Numbered from the stretch's first letter, positions 7,381 to 16,385 are shown. The stretch is 63,451 nucleotides of DNA from Nocardiopsis sp. CC223A (GCF_030766825.1 NZ_JASFDV010000034.1:1-63451), one strand, 5' to 3'. The notes: generated from the letters alone by a model not told the origin. Numbers and translations: made by a program.

Positions 7381-8247
7381 ATGCGCGCACGACGCCCCCT
7401 CGCCCTGCTGTCCGCACTCGTCCTCGCCCTGTCCGTCCCGGTGGGCGCGGCCGCCCCCGCGAACGCCGCACCCGCGCCCGTCGGCACCCTGTCGGCCGTC
7501 GGCGGCCCCGGTGAGCCGGGCCCCTACGCCACCGCCGTGGAGGTCGGGGCGGTGACCACCCTGTACTACCCGCGCGACATCGCCGACAGCGACGTCCGCC
7601 ACCCCGTGATCGTCTGGGGCAACGGCACCTTCGCCTTCCCCGTGGTCTACCGGGACCTGCTGCTGCACTGGGCGAGCCACGGCTTCATCGTGGCCGCCGC
7701 CAACACCCCGCAGTCCAACCTCGGCATCTCCATGCGCGCCGGCATCGACCTGCTCACCCACCGGGACGCCGACCCCGGCAGCGTCTTCCACGGTCGCGTC
7801 GACCTGGAGAACATCGGCGCCTCGGGCCACTCCCAGGGCGGCGCGGCCTCCATCGTCGTCGGCGCGGACCCGCGCGTGGACACCGTCGTGCCCATCCAGC
7901 CCGGACCGCTGGCCGACATCGACCGCGTGCACGGCCCGGCACTGCTGCTGTCCGGGCGGCGCGACGGCATCGTGTTCCCCTTCCTGGTGCGGGCCTTCTA
8001 CCACGACGCCGACCACATCCCGGCGGTCTACGGCGAGGTCCGCGGGGCCGACCACTTCACCGTGGTGGGCGACCCCGGACCCTTCGCCGCCCCGACGACC
8101 GCCTGGTTCCGCCTGCACCTGATGGACGACGCGTCGGCCCACGGCGAGTTCTTCGGCCCCGGCTGCGGTATCTGCGTCGACACGGACACCTGGTCGGACG
8201 TCCGCCGCAACGCCCTGACCGACGGCTTCCCGGCCCCCACCGCGTGA
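7381..8247 (+). CDS. Secreted alpha/beta-hydrolase (chlorophyllase/cutinase-like)
   Basis: The protein has 288 residues. The first 30 form a Sec signal peptide (MRARR, hydrophobic core, APANAA). The mature part has the nucleophile elbow GHSQGG (S151), an acid candidate D195 in SGRRDGIVFP and H225 in GADHFTVVG. Two cysteines at 262 and 265 (GCGIC) probably form a C-terminal disulfide, as in related extracellular esterases. It likely hydrolyses ester bonds outside the cell. The next gene, a carboxylesterase, begins 11 bases after the stop, so the two are probably co-transcribed. Confidence 0.8.
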   Translation: MRARRPLALLSALVLALSVPVGAAAPANAAPAPVGTLSAVGGPGEPGPYATAVEVGAVTTLYYPRDIADSDVRHPVIVWGNGTFAFPVVYRDLLLHWASHGFIVAAANTPQSNLGISMRAGIDLLTHRDADPGSVFHGRVDLENIGASGHSQGGAASIVVGADPRVDTVVPIQPGPLADIDRVHGPALLLSGRRDGIVFPFLVRAFYHDADHIPAVYGEVRGADHFTVVGDPGPFAAPTTAWFRLHLMDDASAHGEFFGPGCGICVDTDTWSDVRRNALTDGFPAPTA

Positions 8248-8258
8248 CGAGGACACCG

Positions 8259-9701
8259 ATGCACACCATCGTGAGCACCCGCCAGGGCGAGGTCCGGGGC
8301 CTGGCCCGGGACCGGATCTCGGTCTTCCTCGGCATCCCCTACGCGGCACCGCCCTTCGGCGCCCACCGGTTCCGTGCCCCGGCCCCCGCCGAACCCTGGG
8401 AGGGGGTGCGCGACGCGCTGGAGTTCGGGCCGACCGCCCCCCAGACCCCGTACGGCCCCGCCCTGGGCCGGCTGATCCCCACGATCGACATCCCCGGGGA
8501 CGGGTGCCTCAACCTCAACGTCTGGGCGCCCGCCGACGGTGACGGGCACCGCCCGGTGATGGTGTGGATCCACGGGGGCTCCCTGCGCAACGGGTCGACG
8601 GCCCTGCCGCTCTACGACGGGTCGGCCTTCGCGCGCGACGGCGTGGTCCTGGTGTCGGTCAACCACCGGCTCGGGGTCGAGGGCTTCGGGGTCTTCCCCG
8701 ACGCGCCCGACAACCGCGGCCTGCTCGACCAGATCGCGGCGCTGGCCTGGGTCCGCGACAACATCGCCGCGTTCGGCGGGGACCCGGGCAACGTCACCCT
8801 GTTCGGGGAGTCCGCCGGGGGCATCGGGATCGCGGCCCTGATGTCCGGCACCCGGGCCCGGGGCCTGTTCCACCGGGCGATCGTGCAGAGCGGACCGCCC
8901 CGCGCGGTGCCGCGGGAGAAGGGCGCCGAGGTCGTGCGGCGGATCGCCCGCAGGCTGCGGGTGCCCGCCACCGCCGCGGCGTTCGCCGCGGTGGACCGGC
9001 GGCGGCTGCTGGACGCACAGAACGCGGTGGTCGGCGCGAGCTCCCCGCTCGGCGGCGGTCCGGGCTTCGAGATCGTGGTCGACGACGACGTGGTGTCCGC
9101 GGCTCCCCCGCCCTGCGACGTCGACCTGCTGCTCGGATCCAACCTGGAGGAGTACCGGCTGTGGTTCGTCCCCGACGGGACGATCGACCGGATCGGCGGC
9201 CTCACCCTGTGGTCGGCGTCGCTGAAGTTCAAGATCCCCGGCCGGGTGGTGCGGCTGTACCGGGCCGGGCGCCCGGGGGCCCGGCCCGGGGAGATCCTCG
9301 GGGCGATGGCCACCGACCTGCTGCTGCGCGGCCCGGTGAACCGGTGGGCCGACGCGCGGTCGTCCGGCCCGGCCCGGACGTTCGTCTACGAGTTCGCCTG
9401 GCGTTCGCCCGCTCTGGGGCTGGGCGCGTGCCACGCGCTGGAGATCGGGTTCGCGTTCGACACCCTGGCCGCCGGCGAGGACCTGACGGGGTCCGGCGCG
9501 CCCCAGGGGCTGGCCGACACCGTGCACCGGGCCTGGGTGTCCTTCGCGGCCTCGGGGGACCCGGGCTGGCCCGCCTGGTCGGAGCGGCGGCCGGTCCGGG
9601 TCTTCGACGACCCCGACCCGGGTGTGGTCCACGCGCCCCGGCACGAGGAGTTGAGCGCCTGGCTTCGACACCCGCGGTTCACAACAGGTCCCGCGCGGTG
9701 A
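8259..9701 (+). CDS. Type B carboxylesterase
   Basis: The protein has 480 residues from ATG 8259, which has GAGGA a few bases upstream and gives the usual family start (HTIVSTRQGEVRGL). A GTG at 8244 overlapping the previous stop is the alternative. Landmarks are FLGIPYAAPPFGAHRF, the oxyanion loop WIHGGSL, the nucleophile GESAGG (S185), and downstream Glu (NLEEYRLW) and His (GACHALEIGFAFD) positions. It hydrolyses carboxylic esters; no signal peptide is present, so it is cytoplasmic. Its 3' end overlaps the convergent PucR-type gene by 23 bases. Confidence 0.88.
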   Translation: MHTIVSTRQGEVRGLARDRISVFLGIPYAAPPFGAHRFRAPAPAEPWEGVRDALEFGPTAPQTPYGPALGRLIPTIDIPGDGCLNLNVWAPADGDGHRPVMVWIHGGSLRNGSTALPLYDGSAFARDGVVLVSVNHRLGVEGFGVFPDAPDNRGLLDQIAALAWVRDNIAAFGGDPGNVTLFGESAGGIGIAALMSGTRARGLFHRAIVQSGPPRAVPREKGAEVVRRIARRLRVPATAAAFAAVDRRRLLDAQNAVVGASSPLGGGPGFEIVVDDDVVSAAPPPCDVDLLLGSNLEEYRLWFVPDGTIDRIGGLTLWSASLKFKIPGRVVRLYRAGRPGARPGEILGAMATDLLLRGPVNRWADARSSGPARTFVYEFAWRSPALGLGACHALEIGFAFDTLAAGEDLTGSGAPQGLADTVHRAWVSFAASGDPGWPAWSERRPVRVFDDPDPGVVHAPRHEELSAWLRHPRFTTGPAR

Positions 9702-10788
9702 GCGCCGCCTGGAGCAGCCGGGCCTGGGCCGGGACCGCGACGTCCAGCCCGGTCAGCGCACCCACCCGTTGCAACCGGTAGTCCAGGGTGTTGCGGTGGA
9801 TGTGCAGCGCCAGCGCGGCCCGGCGGCGGTTGTGCCCGTGGTCGGTGAACACCCGCAGCGTCTCCAGCAGGTAGGGGTGGGGGTCCAGCGGGTCGAGCTT
9901 GGCGGCCAGCCGGTGCAGCGCCTCGCCGGGGCGGGCGAGCTGGTGCTCCAGCAGCACGTCGTCCAGGCGGTAGAACCCGGGCGGTCGGCCCAGCCGCCGG
10001 ACCAGGTCCAGCACCCGGCCGGCCTCCGCGGCCGCCGCCGGAACGTCCGCGGGCTCCCCGGCCGGCGCGGCCGCGGCGACCAGGGGGCCCACGTCCCGGG
10101 CGAGCGCGGCGACCAGGTCGGGCAGGTCGGGTCGGCCCGGCAGCAGGGCGATCCCCGCGACGTGGTCCATCAGCACCGGGACGCCCGTGCAGGCGTCCAG
10201 GCAGGACTGGACCGACCTGGTCGGCGGGTCGTCCTCGAACGAGAAGGCCACGACCTCGTATCCGCCGGACACCTCGATGCCCGCCGCCCGCGCCGCCTCC
10301 GTGTACGGCCGCCCCTCCAACAGGGCGGACAGCAGGGCCCGCCGGACGCGCTTGTCCTCGCTGTGCAGGTCCTCCAGGGTCTGGCGGTGGGCGAGCACGA
10401 CGGCGGGCAGGGCCGAGTACAGGCAGGAGAGCAGGTGCGCGCCCGCGTCGGCCAGTTCCCCGGGCTCGGCGGCCTCGACCAGCACCCGCCACCACGCCTG
10501 TGCGCCGATGAGGTAGGCGGCGGTCACCGCCTCCAGGGGGACGCGGTCCTCGGCCCGGCGCGCCGACCACTCGATCAGCAGGGCCAGGTCGCCCCGGCCC
10601 ACCTCGCCGCCGTCGCGCAGCGTCCGCAGCAGCAGGCCGTGGACGGCGGCGATCGACCGGGCCACCTCGCCCTCGATCACGCGGGGCGACAGGTCCCGGT
10701 AGTAGGGCACCTCCGCGGCGCACCGCGCGACGACGGCCGCGGTGACGTCGCCTCCGCGCGAGGCCATCCGGATGTGCAGGTCGGACAT
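9679..10788 (-). CDS. PucR/CdaR-family transcriptional regulator
   Basis: This 369-residue regulator carries a C-terminal PucR-type helix-turn-helix at about residues 310-360 (LRVFTDHGHNRRRAALALHIHRNTLDYRLQ, split here as family signature HIHRNTLDYRLQRV). The N-terminal half is a helical sensing region with no membrane segments. Such proteins usually activate nearby catabolic genes when an effector binds. It is convergent with the two esterase genes and divergent from the TetR gene at 10974; target genes are not evident. Confidence 0.82.
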   Translation of the reverse strand: MSDLHIRMASRGGDVTAAVVARCAAEVPYYRDLSPRVIEGEVARSIAAVHGLLLRTLRDGGEVGRGDLALLIEWSARRAEDRVPLEAVTAAYLIGAQAWWRVLVEAAEPGELADAGAHLLSCLYSALPAVVLAHRQTLEDLHSEDKRVRRALLSALLEGRPYTEAARAAGIEVSGGYEVVAFSFEDDPPTRSVQSCLDACTGVPVLMDHVAGIALLPGRPDLPDLVAALARDVGPLVAAAAPAGEPADVPAAAAEAGRVLDLVRRLGRPPGFYRLDDVLLEHQLARPGEALHRLAAKLDPLDPHPYLLETLRVFTDHGHNRRRAALALHIHRNTLDYRLQRVGALTGLDVAVPAQARLLQAALTARDLL

Positions 10789-10900
10789 CGGCTCATCGTC
10801 ACATCACGGAAACACGGACGTCAATGGCGGCCGGGCGGCGGGCCGGACGCCCTCCCCCGTTCCGACGCCATCACCCTCCTCGCTTGGCCCACGCCGCAGA

Positions 10901-10966
10901 CCTACGGCGTAGGCCTACAGTGCAGACCGGCTCCTGTGCACGGTCAACGGGCACGAGGCCTAGACT
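10901..10966 (+). promoter_or_regulatory. TetR-type operator and leaderless promoter
   Basis: CCTAC-GGC-GTAGG (10901-10913) and the palindrome GTAGGCCTAC (10909-10918) overlap, as in many actinobacterial TetR operators. A -10 element TAGACT (10961-10966) lies seven bases before the GTG at 10974, the spacing of leaderless actinobacterial mRNAs. Autoregulation by the following TetR protein is likely. Confidence 0.55.
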
Positions 10967-10973
10967 GTGGCGG

Positions 10974-11642
10974 GTGACGACGCGACGATCGAGGACGGCC
11001 CCGGCCGGGCTCACCAGGGAGGGCATCGTCGACGTCGCGATCCGCGTCGCCGACGCCGACGGCCCCACGGCGGTCAGCATGCGGCGGATCGCACAGGAGC
11101 TCGGGGTCGACCCGATGTCCCTCTACCGCCACATCGGCGCCAAGGACGGCCTGCTCGACCTCATGACCGACACCGTCGTCGCCGGGATCGAACGGGTCGA
11201 ACCGGGGGCGACCTGGGTGGAGACCGCCCGCGAGCAGATGCTGGCCGCGCGCCGCACCATGCTCCGCCACCCCTGGACCGCCGAGGTCGTCAAGGCCCGG
11301 CCCATCCCGACCCCGGCCGCCCTGCGCTACGTCGACACCATCCTGGGCATCCTGCGCGGCGGGGGCCTGAGCCTGGATCTGACCCATCACGCCCTGCACG
11401 TCCTGGGCAGCCGCATCCTGGGGTTCGGCCAGAACCTGTTCGACGAGGGCGCCGACACCCCGCCCGAGGTCGCGGCGGCCCGGGCGGCGGGCCTGGCGCA
11501 CGAAATGCCCTGGGTGGCGGAGATGATCGTCGGGTCCGCCCACGGGGGCGCCCTGGGCGGCTGTGACGACGACGCGGAGTTCGTGTTCTCGCTCGACCTC
11601 ATCCTTGAGGGCCTCGAACACCGCCGCGCCGCCGGGCGGTAG
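10974..11642 (+). CDS. TetR-family repressor (TetR_C_1-like)
   Basis: The protein has 222 residues from GTG 10974, chosen because a -10 hexamer lies seven bases upstream and the HTH then starts near the N-terminus; the longer frame to 10824 is Arg/Pro-rich junk. The DNA-binding helices are at about residues 10-55 (GIVDVAIRVADADG, MRRIAQELGVDPMSLYRHIGAKDGL). The C-terminal part (PWTAEVV, HHALHVLGSRILGF) resembles the tetracycline-repressor-type ligand domain. It probably controls itself through the palindromes upstream. The effector is unknown. Confidence 0.8.
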   Translation: MTTRRSRTAPAGLTREGIVDVAIRVADADGPTAVSMRRIAQELGVDPMSLYRHIGAKDGLLDLMTDTVVAGIERVEPGATWVETAREQMLAARRTMLRHPWTAEVVKARPIPTPAALRYVDTILGILRGGGLSLDLTHHALHVLGSRILGFGQNLFDEGADTPPEVAAARAAGLAHEMPWVAEMIVGSAHGGALGGCDDDAEFVFSLDLILEGLEHRRAAGR

Positions 11643-11681
11643 GCCCCGGCCGCAGGCCGGTCCGGGTTCCGTACCGGAGAG

Positions 11682-11694
11682 TAGGGTGGTGGCA
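11682..11694 (+). promoter_or_regulatory. Leaderless -10 element of the second TetR gene
   Basis: TAGGGT (11682-11687) is followed by six bases and the ATG at 11694. No Shine-Dalgarno sequence is present, so transcription probably starts at the A of the start codon. Confidence 0.45.
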
Positions 11695-12296
11695 TGGGCA
11701 GTCCCCGCAACGGCGTCATCGGCCGGCCTCGCGAGTTCGACATCGATGAGGCGCTGGAACGCGCCATGCTCGTGTTCTGGGAGCGCGGCTACGAGGGGGC
11801 GAGCCTCACCGACCTGACCGGCGCCATGGGGATCACCAAGACGAGCATGTACGCGGCCTTCGGCAACAAGGAGCAGTTGTTCCGCAGGGCCCTGGCCCGC
11901 TACACCGAGGGGCCCGCCTCCTACGCGGCGCGCGCCCTGGAGGAGCCGACCGCACGGGGGGCGGCCGAGGCGTTCCTGCGCGGGGCGGTCCGGACCGTGA
12001 CCCTCACCGGCCCCTCCGGGTGCCTGATCGTCCAGGGCGCGCTGCCGTCGAGCGACGGGGCGCGCCCCGCACACGAGGTTCTCGCCGGCTGGCGGGCCGA
12101 GGCCCGCCTGGACATGGAGGAGCGCTTCCGGCGCGCCGTCGCCGAGGGCGACCTGCCGGCCGGCGCCGATCCGGCGCGGCTGGCCCGGTACGTCATGGCG
12201 GTGGGGTTCGGCATCGCCGTCCAGGCCACCGACGGCGTCGGCCACGACGAACTGCAAGAGGTCGTCGACACGGCGCTGCTCAACTGGCCGCTCTGA
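11694..12296 (+). CDS. TetR-family regulator (AcrR-like)
   Basis: This 200-residue protein has the classic TetR HTH at residues 15-60 (FDIDEALERAMLVFWERGYEG, TDLTGAMGITKTSMYAAFGNKEQLF in family order). The C-terminus contains GPSGCLIVQGAL, typical of the subgroup that controls efflux pumps or oxidoreductases. It lies 150 bp upstream of an MFS exporter whose promoter holds a strong palindrome. The simplest reading is that this protein represses the exporter and responds to one of its substrates. Confidence 0.85.
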   Translation: MGSPRNGVIGRPREFDIDEALERAMLVFWERGYEGASLTDLTGAMGITKTSMYAAFGNKEQLFRRALARYTEGPASYAARALEEPTARGAAEAFLRGAVRTVTLTGPSGCLIVQGALPSSDGARPAHEVLAGWRAEARLDMEERFRRAVAEGDLPAGADPARLARYVMAVGFGIAVQATDGVGHDELQEVVDTALLNWPL

Positions 12297-12338
12297 CGGT
12301 CCGTCGGCGCGGTCGCGGTCGGCACCGTCGCGCCCGAC

Positions 12339-12361
12339 TTCTGTACCGATCGGAATAGAAT
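12339..12361 (+). promoter_or_regulatory. Palindromic operator over the -10 of the MFS gene
   Basis: The 22 bases 12339-12360 form a near-perfect palindrome centred on CCGATCGG with TTCT and AGAA ends; only two symmetric position pairs differ. TAGAAT (12356-12361) is a plausible -10 hexamer inside its right arm. A repressor bound here would block transcription of the exporter at 12447. The adjacent TetR gene is the obvious candidate. Confidence 0.7.
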
Positions 12362-12446
12362 TGTCGGGGCCGGGGTTCTCCCCCACGACCGCAACCGTCC
12401 CGGCCGGAGCGGCCGGGCGCCCTCGCCCCGAACCCCACAGGACACC

Positions 12447-13631
12447 ATGAACAGCACCGTCACACCGGCGGGAACGCCGACGTCGCACCGGCCCGCCTCC
12501 TGGGCCGGCGTCGCCTCCCTCGGCCTGGGGATCTTCGCCCTCGTCATGGCCGAGTTCCTGCCCGCCAGCCTGCTCCCCCGCATCGCCGACGACCTCGGTG
12601 TCACGGCGGGCTCCGCGGGCCAGTCCGTCACCGTGACCGCCATCGCCGCGGGGATCTCCGGGCTGCTCCTGCCGGTCCTGGTCCCGCGCGCCGACCGGCG
12701 CCGCGTGCTGATCGGCCTCACCGGGCTGGCCGTCGTCTCCAACCTCCTCGTGGCGGCGGCCCCCGGCCTCACCGCCCTCCTCGCCGCGCGCGCCCTGCTG
12801 GGCATCGCGCTCGGCGGCTTCTGGGCGCTGGCCATCGCGACGGCGGCGCGGCTCGTGCCCGGCGACCGCCTCGGCCGTGCGGTGACCGTCATCAACTCCG
12901 GCGTCGCGGTCGCCACCATCGCGGCCGTCCCGCTGGGCGCCTGGCTGGGCGGGCTCTGGGGCTGGCGGCAGGTGTTCCTGCTCGGCGCCGGGGCGGCGGT
13001 CCTCGCCCTGGCCGTCCAGGCGACGACACTGCCGCGGATGGCACTGGGCGCGGCGAACGGGCTCCGCGCCCTCGGGTCGACGCTGCGCTCCGGCGTCCTC
13101 CTGCTCGGCCTGGTCGCGATCCTGCTGATCGCCGGCGGGCAGTTCACCGGGTTCACCTACATCCGCCCGGCGGCGGAGAGCGTGTCGGATATCGGTTCCG
13201 CCGGGCTCGCCGCGCTGCTGCTGGTCTACGGGATCGCCAACGTGCTCGGCACCGCGTTCAGCGGTGTCCTGGCCGACCGCGCCCTGCGGACGACCGCCCT
13301 GGTGTTCCCCGCGGTGCTCGGGCTCGGCATGGTCGCGATGGCCGCCACCGGTGCCTCCCCCGCCGGGCTGTTCGCCGCCGCCGCACTGTGGGGCTTCGGG
13401 TTCGGCGGCGTCCCGACGACGGCGCAGACCTGGGCCGCCAGGACCGAACCGACCCGCCTGGAACAGGTGGGCGGGCTGATGTCGACCGTCTTCCAGATCG
13501 CGATCGCCTCGGGAGCGGTCGTCGGCGGCCTGCTGGTCGACGGCGTCGCGGCCGCCGCGCCCCTCGTCGCCGGCGGCACCGCGGCCGTCCTCGGCGGCGT
13601 TCTCCTGGCCGCCCTGCGGCAACGCGGCTGA
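12447..13631 (+). CDS. MFS drug/metabolite exporter (DHA1 type)
   Basis: This 394-residue membrane protein has about 12 hydrophobic segments. The segment-4/5 region reads RALLGIALGGFWALAIATAARLVP, where the GGFWA-type motif is typical of Cmr/arabinose-efflux relatives, and PRADRRRVLIGLTG is the loop 2-3 motif A. Such proteins export drugs or sugars with proton antiport. The start ATG 12447 has AGGA upstream. Control by the neighbouring TetR protein is inferred from the operator at 12339. Confidence 0.85.
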   Translation: MNSTVTPAGTPTSHRPASWAGVASLGLGIFALVMAEFLPASLLPRIADDLGVTAGSAGQSVTVTAIAAGISGLLLPVLVPRADRRRVLIGLTGLAVVSNLLVAAAPGLTALLAARALLGIALGGFWALAIATAARLVPGDRLGRAVTVINSGVAVATIAAVPLGAWLGGLWGWRQVFLLGAGAAVLALAVQATTLPRMALGAANGLRALGSTLRSGVLLLGLVAILLIAGGQFTGFTYIRPAAESVSDIGSAGLAALLLVYGIANVLGTAFSGVLADRALRTTALVFPAVLGLGMVAMAATGASPAGLFAAAALWGFGFGGVPTTAQTWAARTEPTRLEQVGGLMSTVFQIAIASGAVVGGLLVDGVAAAAPLVAGGTAAVLGGVLLAALRQRG

Positions 13632-13687
13632 ACGCCGGGAACGGTCGGCCGCACCGCTTTCGCCGGTGCGGCCGCCGGGCCCCGTGC

Positions 13688-14971
13688 TCACTCCTCGGGG
13701 AGGGCCTCCTCCATGCGGCGCACCCGCACCTCGGTGATGGTGCGGCCGCTGGTCCGGGCGACCTCCGCGGTCCACCCGCCGAAGTCGACCGTCTCGCCGG
13801 GCTCCCGGGGGATGTGGCCCAGGACCGCGATGATCAGGCCCGCGACGGTGACGTAGTCGCCCTCGGGCGGGTCGGTCAGGGACAGGTCGATGTCGGGCAG
13901 GTCGTGCACGGGGTAGGTGCCCGGGAGCGTCAGGGTCCCGTCGTCGTTGGAGACGACGGTGCGGATGTCGGAGTCGGTCTCGTCGTAGATCTCACCGACG
14001 ATCTCCTCCAGCAGGTCCTCCAGGCTGACGATCCCGTCGATGCCGCCCATCTCGTTGACGATCACGGCCAACTGCTGGCGCTCGGCCGTCATCTGGCGCA
14101 GCGCCATCGAGACGACCAGCGAATCGGGCAGCAGCATCGCCTCGCGGGCCACGTCCCGGGCGGCACCGGCGCCGCGGACCAGGTCGGACCAGTGGACGAT
14201 GCCCAGGACGTCGTCGAGGTCGTCGTCGGCCACGACCGGGGCGCGTGAGTGCCCGTGCTCGGCGAGCATGCGCGTGGCCTCGTCGGTGGGGGTGGCCGCG
14301 GGGATGGTGAAGACCTCGCCACGGGGGACGACGACCTGGCGCAGCCTGCGGTCGTCGATCTCGAAGGCGCCGCTGATGATGGTGCGCTGCTCGCGGGTCA
14401 TGCCGCGCTGGGCGGTGAGCATGTCGCGCAGCTCCTCCTCGCCGACCTCCTCGCGCGCGGCGGAGGGGTCCCCGCCGGTGAGGCGGACGACCAGGTCGGT
14501 GGAGACGCTCAGCAGCCACACGACCGGGCGGGACAGGGCCGCGAGCAGGTTGAGCGGGCGGGCGACCATGAGGGCCCAGCCCTCGGCGCGCTGCATGGCG
14601 ATGCGTTTGGGCGCCAGCTCGCCGAACACCAGGGTCACGAAGGTCAGGACGATGGTGACCAGGATGACGGACACCGGTCCCGCGGCGGAGCCGAGGAAGC
14701 CCAGCGGCTCGATGAGCGGCTGGGCCAGCGCCACCGCGGCGGTGGCGGAGGCGAGGAAGCCGGCGAGGGTGATGCCGATCTGGATGGTGGCGAGGAAGCG
14801 GTTGGGGTCGCGGGCCAGACGGGCGACCGCCCTGCCGCCGGGTCCCCGCTCCTCCATTTGTTTGAGCTGGCCTTCGCGCAGGGTGATCAGGGCGATCTCG
14901 CTGCCCGCGAACAGGGCGTTGACCAGGACGAGGACCAGGACGAGGCCGATTTGAACCCCGTAACTCTCCAT
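13688..14971 (-). CDS. CNNM/HlyC-CorC-family membrane protein with CBS pair
   Basis: This 427-residue protein has three to four N-terminal transmembrane segments (residues about 5-30, 60-85, 95-120, 135-160) forming the CNNM/DUF21 domain with FGELAPKRIA. A paired CBS region follows at about 205-330 (VVPRGEVFTIP; VVADDDLDDVLGIVH; MALRQMTAERQQLAVIVNEMGGIDGIVSLEDLLEEIVGEI in pieces) and then a C-terminal CorC_HlyC domain. The family is implicated in magnesium/cobalt efflux or homeostasis, not in true haemolysis. The gene stands alone and is divergent from the DUF1048 operon. Confidence 0.88.
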   Translation of the reverse strand: MESYGVQIGLVLVLVLVNALFAGSEIALITLREGQLKQMEERGPGGRAVARLARDPNRFLATIQIGITLAGFLASATAAVALAQPLIEPLGFLGSAAGPVSVILVTIVLTFVTLVFGELAPKRIAMQRAEGWALMVARPLNLLAALSRPVVWLLSVSTDLVVRLTGGDPSAAREEVGEEELRDMLTAQRGMTREQRTIISGAFEIDDRRLRQVVVPRGEVFTIPAATPTDEATRMLAEHGHSRAPVVADDDLDDVLGIVHWSDLVRGAGAARDVAREAMLLPDSLVVSMALRQMTAERQQLAVIVNEMGGIDGIVSLEDLLEEIVGEIYDETDSDIRTVVSNDDGTLTLPGTYPVHDLPDIDLSLTDPPEGDYVTVAGLIIAVLGHIPREPGETVDFGGWTAEVARTSGRTITEVRVRRMEEALPEE

Positions 14972-15104
14972 GACTGCCGTTATCTCCGATGCGGATGGTG
15001 ATGGTGGTGGCCCTTGGGGCCGTTTCCGTGCCGCTTCACCCTTTCACACGGCGTCCGTGCGGCGCCCCGGTGTGCGCGACACGCCCCCTCCCCAGTATTC
15101 AGTG

Positions 15105-15144
15105 TTGCTATGTACCAGTAGCCAGTACTACTATGCAGTGGTAC
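15105..15144 (+). promoter_or_regulatory. Promoter with inverted repeat, probable PadR-type control region
   Basis: TTGCTA (15105-15110) and TACTAT (15129-15134) are 18 bases apart. GTACCA (15112-15117) and TGGTAC (15139-15144) are exact inverted arms flanking the -10, and AGTAG/CTACT arms lie between. DUF1048-ABC operons elsewhere are commonly led by a PadR gene; none is adjacent here, so the regulator must be encoded elsewhere. Confidence 0.6.
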
Positions 15145-15180
15145 TCAGCGGCAATGAGTAGTAAGAGGAGGCGGACGACC

Positions 15181-15564
15181 ATGGCGACAGAGTGGATCGA
15201 GAAGGTCACGGGATCGATCGAGGACAAGAAGCGGTACAGGCGGTACAGGGCGCGCGTCAGGGAGCTCCCCGGGAACCACCGCACGGCCGTCGAGGCGCTC
15301 GACCGGTACCTGACGCACTTCGGGTCGATCTCCAAGGGGGACGTCCTGGTGCAGATGCTGGACGACCTCGTCGACCTGTTCGAGCAGAGCGCGGCGAACG
15401 GGACCCCCGTCCGCGACGTCGTCGGGGAGGACCCCGTCGAATTCGCCGAGACGTTCCTGGCGAATTACGCGGAGGGCCGGTGGATCGAAAAGGAGCGGGA
15501 CCGGCTGAAAAGGGCCATCGAACGCGCCGCCGGAGAAGACGGCGGGAAGAGGGGCTCCCTCTGA
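15181..15564 (+). CDS. DUF1048-family protein
   Basis: This 127-residue protein matches DUF1048 along its length: WIEKVTGSIEDKKRYRRYRAR at the start, ALDRYLTHFG in the middle, and DPVEFAETFLANY with WIEKERDRL at the end. ATG 15181 is preceded by GAGGAGG about ten bases upstream. The protein is helical and charged, and its biochemical role is unknown. Its TGA overlaps the ATG of the ABC ATPase, so it is translationally coupled to the exporter, the usual context of this family. Confidence 0.85.
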   Translation: MATEWIEKVTGSIEDKKRYRRYRARVRELPGNHRTAVEALDRYLTHFGSISKGDVLVQMLDDLVDLFEQSAANGTPVRDVVGEDPVEFAETFLANYAEGRWIEKERDRLKRAIERAAGEDGGKRGSL

Positions 15565-16376
15565 TGAGGACACAGGAGACACAGAGGACTCCGGTGATCC
15601 GCCTGCGGGGTCTGGAGAAGTCCTACAAGGACCTGAAGGTGCTGCGCGGGGTGGACTTCGACGTGGAGCGCGGCGGCGTCTTCGCCCTGCTCGGCTCCAA
15701 CGGGGCGGGCAAGACCACACTCGTGAAGATCCTGTCCACCCTGCTCGGGGCCGACGGCGGAACGGCCGCGGTCAACGGCTTCGACGTCGCCGCACAGCCC
15801 GCGCGGGTGCGGGAGTCCATCAGCCTCACCGGCCAGTTCGCGGCGGTGGACGAGGTCCTCAGCGGGCGGGAGAACCTCGTCCTGGTCGCCCGGCTGCGCC
15901 ACCTCGACGACCCCGGCGCGATCGCCGACCACCTGCTCTCCCGCTTCTCCCTCACCGACGCGGCCGGACGGAGGGTGTCGACCTACTCCGGCGGCATGCG
16001 CCGCCGCCTGGACATCGCGATGAGCCTCATCGGGAACCCGCCGGTCATCTTCCTGGACGAGCCGACGACCGGACTCGACCCGCAGGCGCGCGTCGAGGTC
16101 TGGGAGGCCGTCAGGGGCCTCGCCGACAACGGCACGACGGTGCTGCTCACCACGCAGTACCTGGACGAGGCCGAGCAGCTGGCCGACCGGATCGCGATCC
16201 TGCACCGGGGGAGGATCATCGTGAACGGCACCCTGGACGAACTCAAGAAGCTGCTGCCGCCCGCCGAGATCGAGTACGTCGAGAAGCAGCCGACCCTGGA
16301 GGAGATCTTCTTCGCGGTCACCGGCGGGTCGGACCAGGGCGGCGAAGGCCGCCGGACCTCATCGAGCGGGAAGTAG
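15564..16376 (+). CDS. ABC exporter ATP-binding protein (DrrA-like)
   Basis: This 270-residue ATPase has Walker A GSNGAGKTT (about residues 48-56), signature YSGGMRRRLD, Walker B VIFLDEPTTGLDP, and the H-loop residue replaced by Q in LLTTQYLDEAEQLAD, as is usual in the DrrA family. The C-terminal PTLEEIFFAVTG is typical of antibiotic and lipid exporters. It energises the permease encoded 9 bp downstream. The drug or lipid carried is not evident. Confidence 0.9.
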   Translation: MRTQETQRTPVIRLRGLEKSYKDLKVLRGVDFDVERGGVFALLGSNGAGKTTLVKILSTLLGADGGTAAVNGFDVAAQPARVRESISLTGQFAAVDEVLSGRENLVLVARLRHLDDPGAIADHLLSRFSLTDAAGRRVSTYSGGMRRRLDIAMSLIGNPPVIFLDEPTTGLDPQARVEVWEAVRGLADNGTTVLLTTQYLDEAEQLADRIAILHRGRIIVNGTLDELKKLLPPAEIEYVEKQPTLEEIFFAVTGGSDQGGEGRRTSSSGK

Positions 16377-16385
16377 GGACGGACC

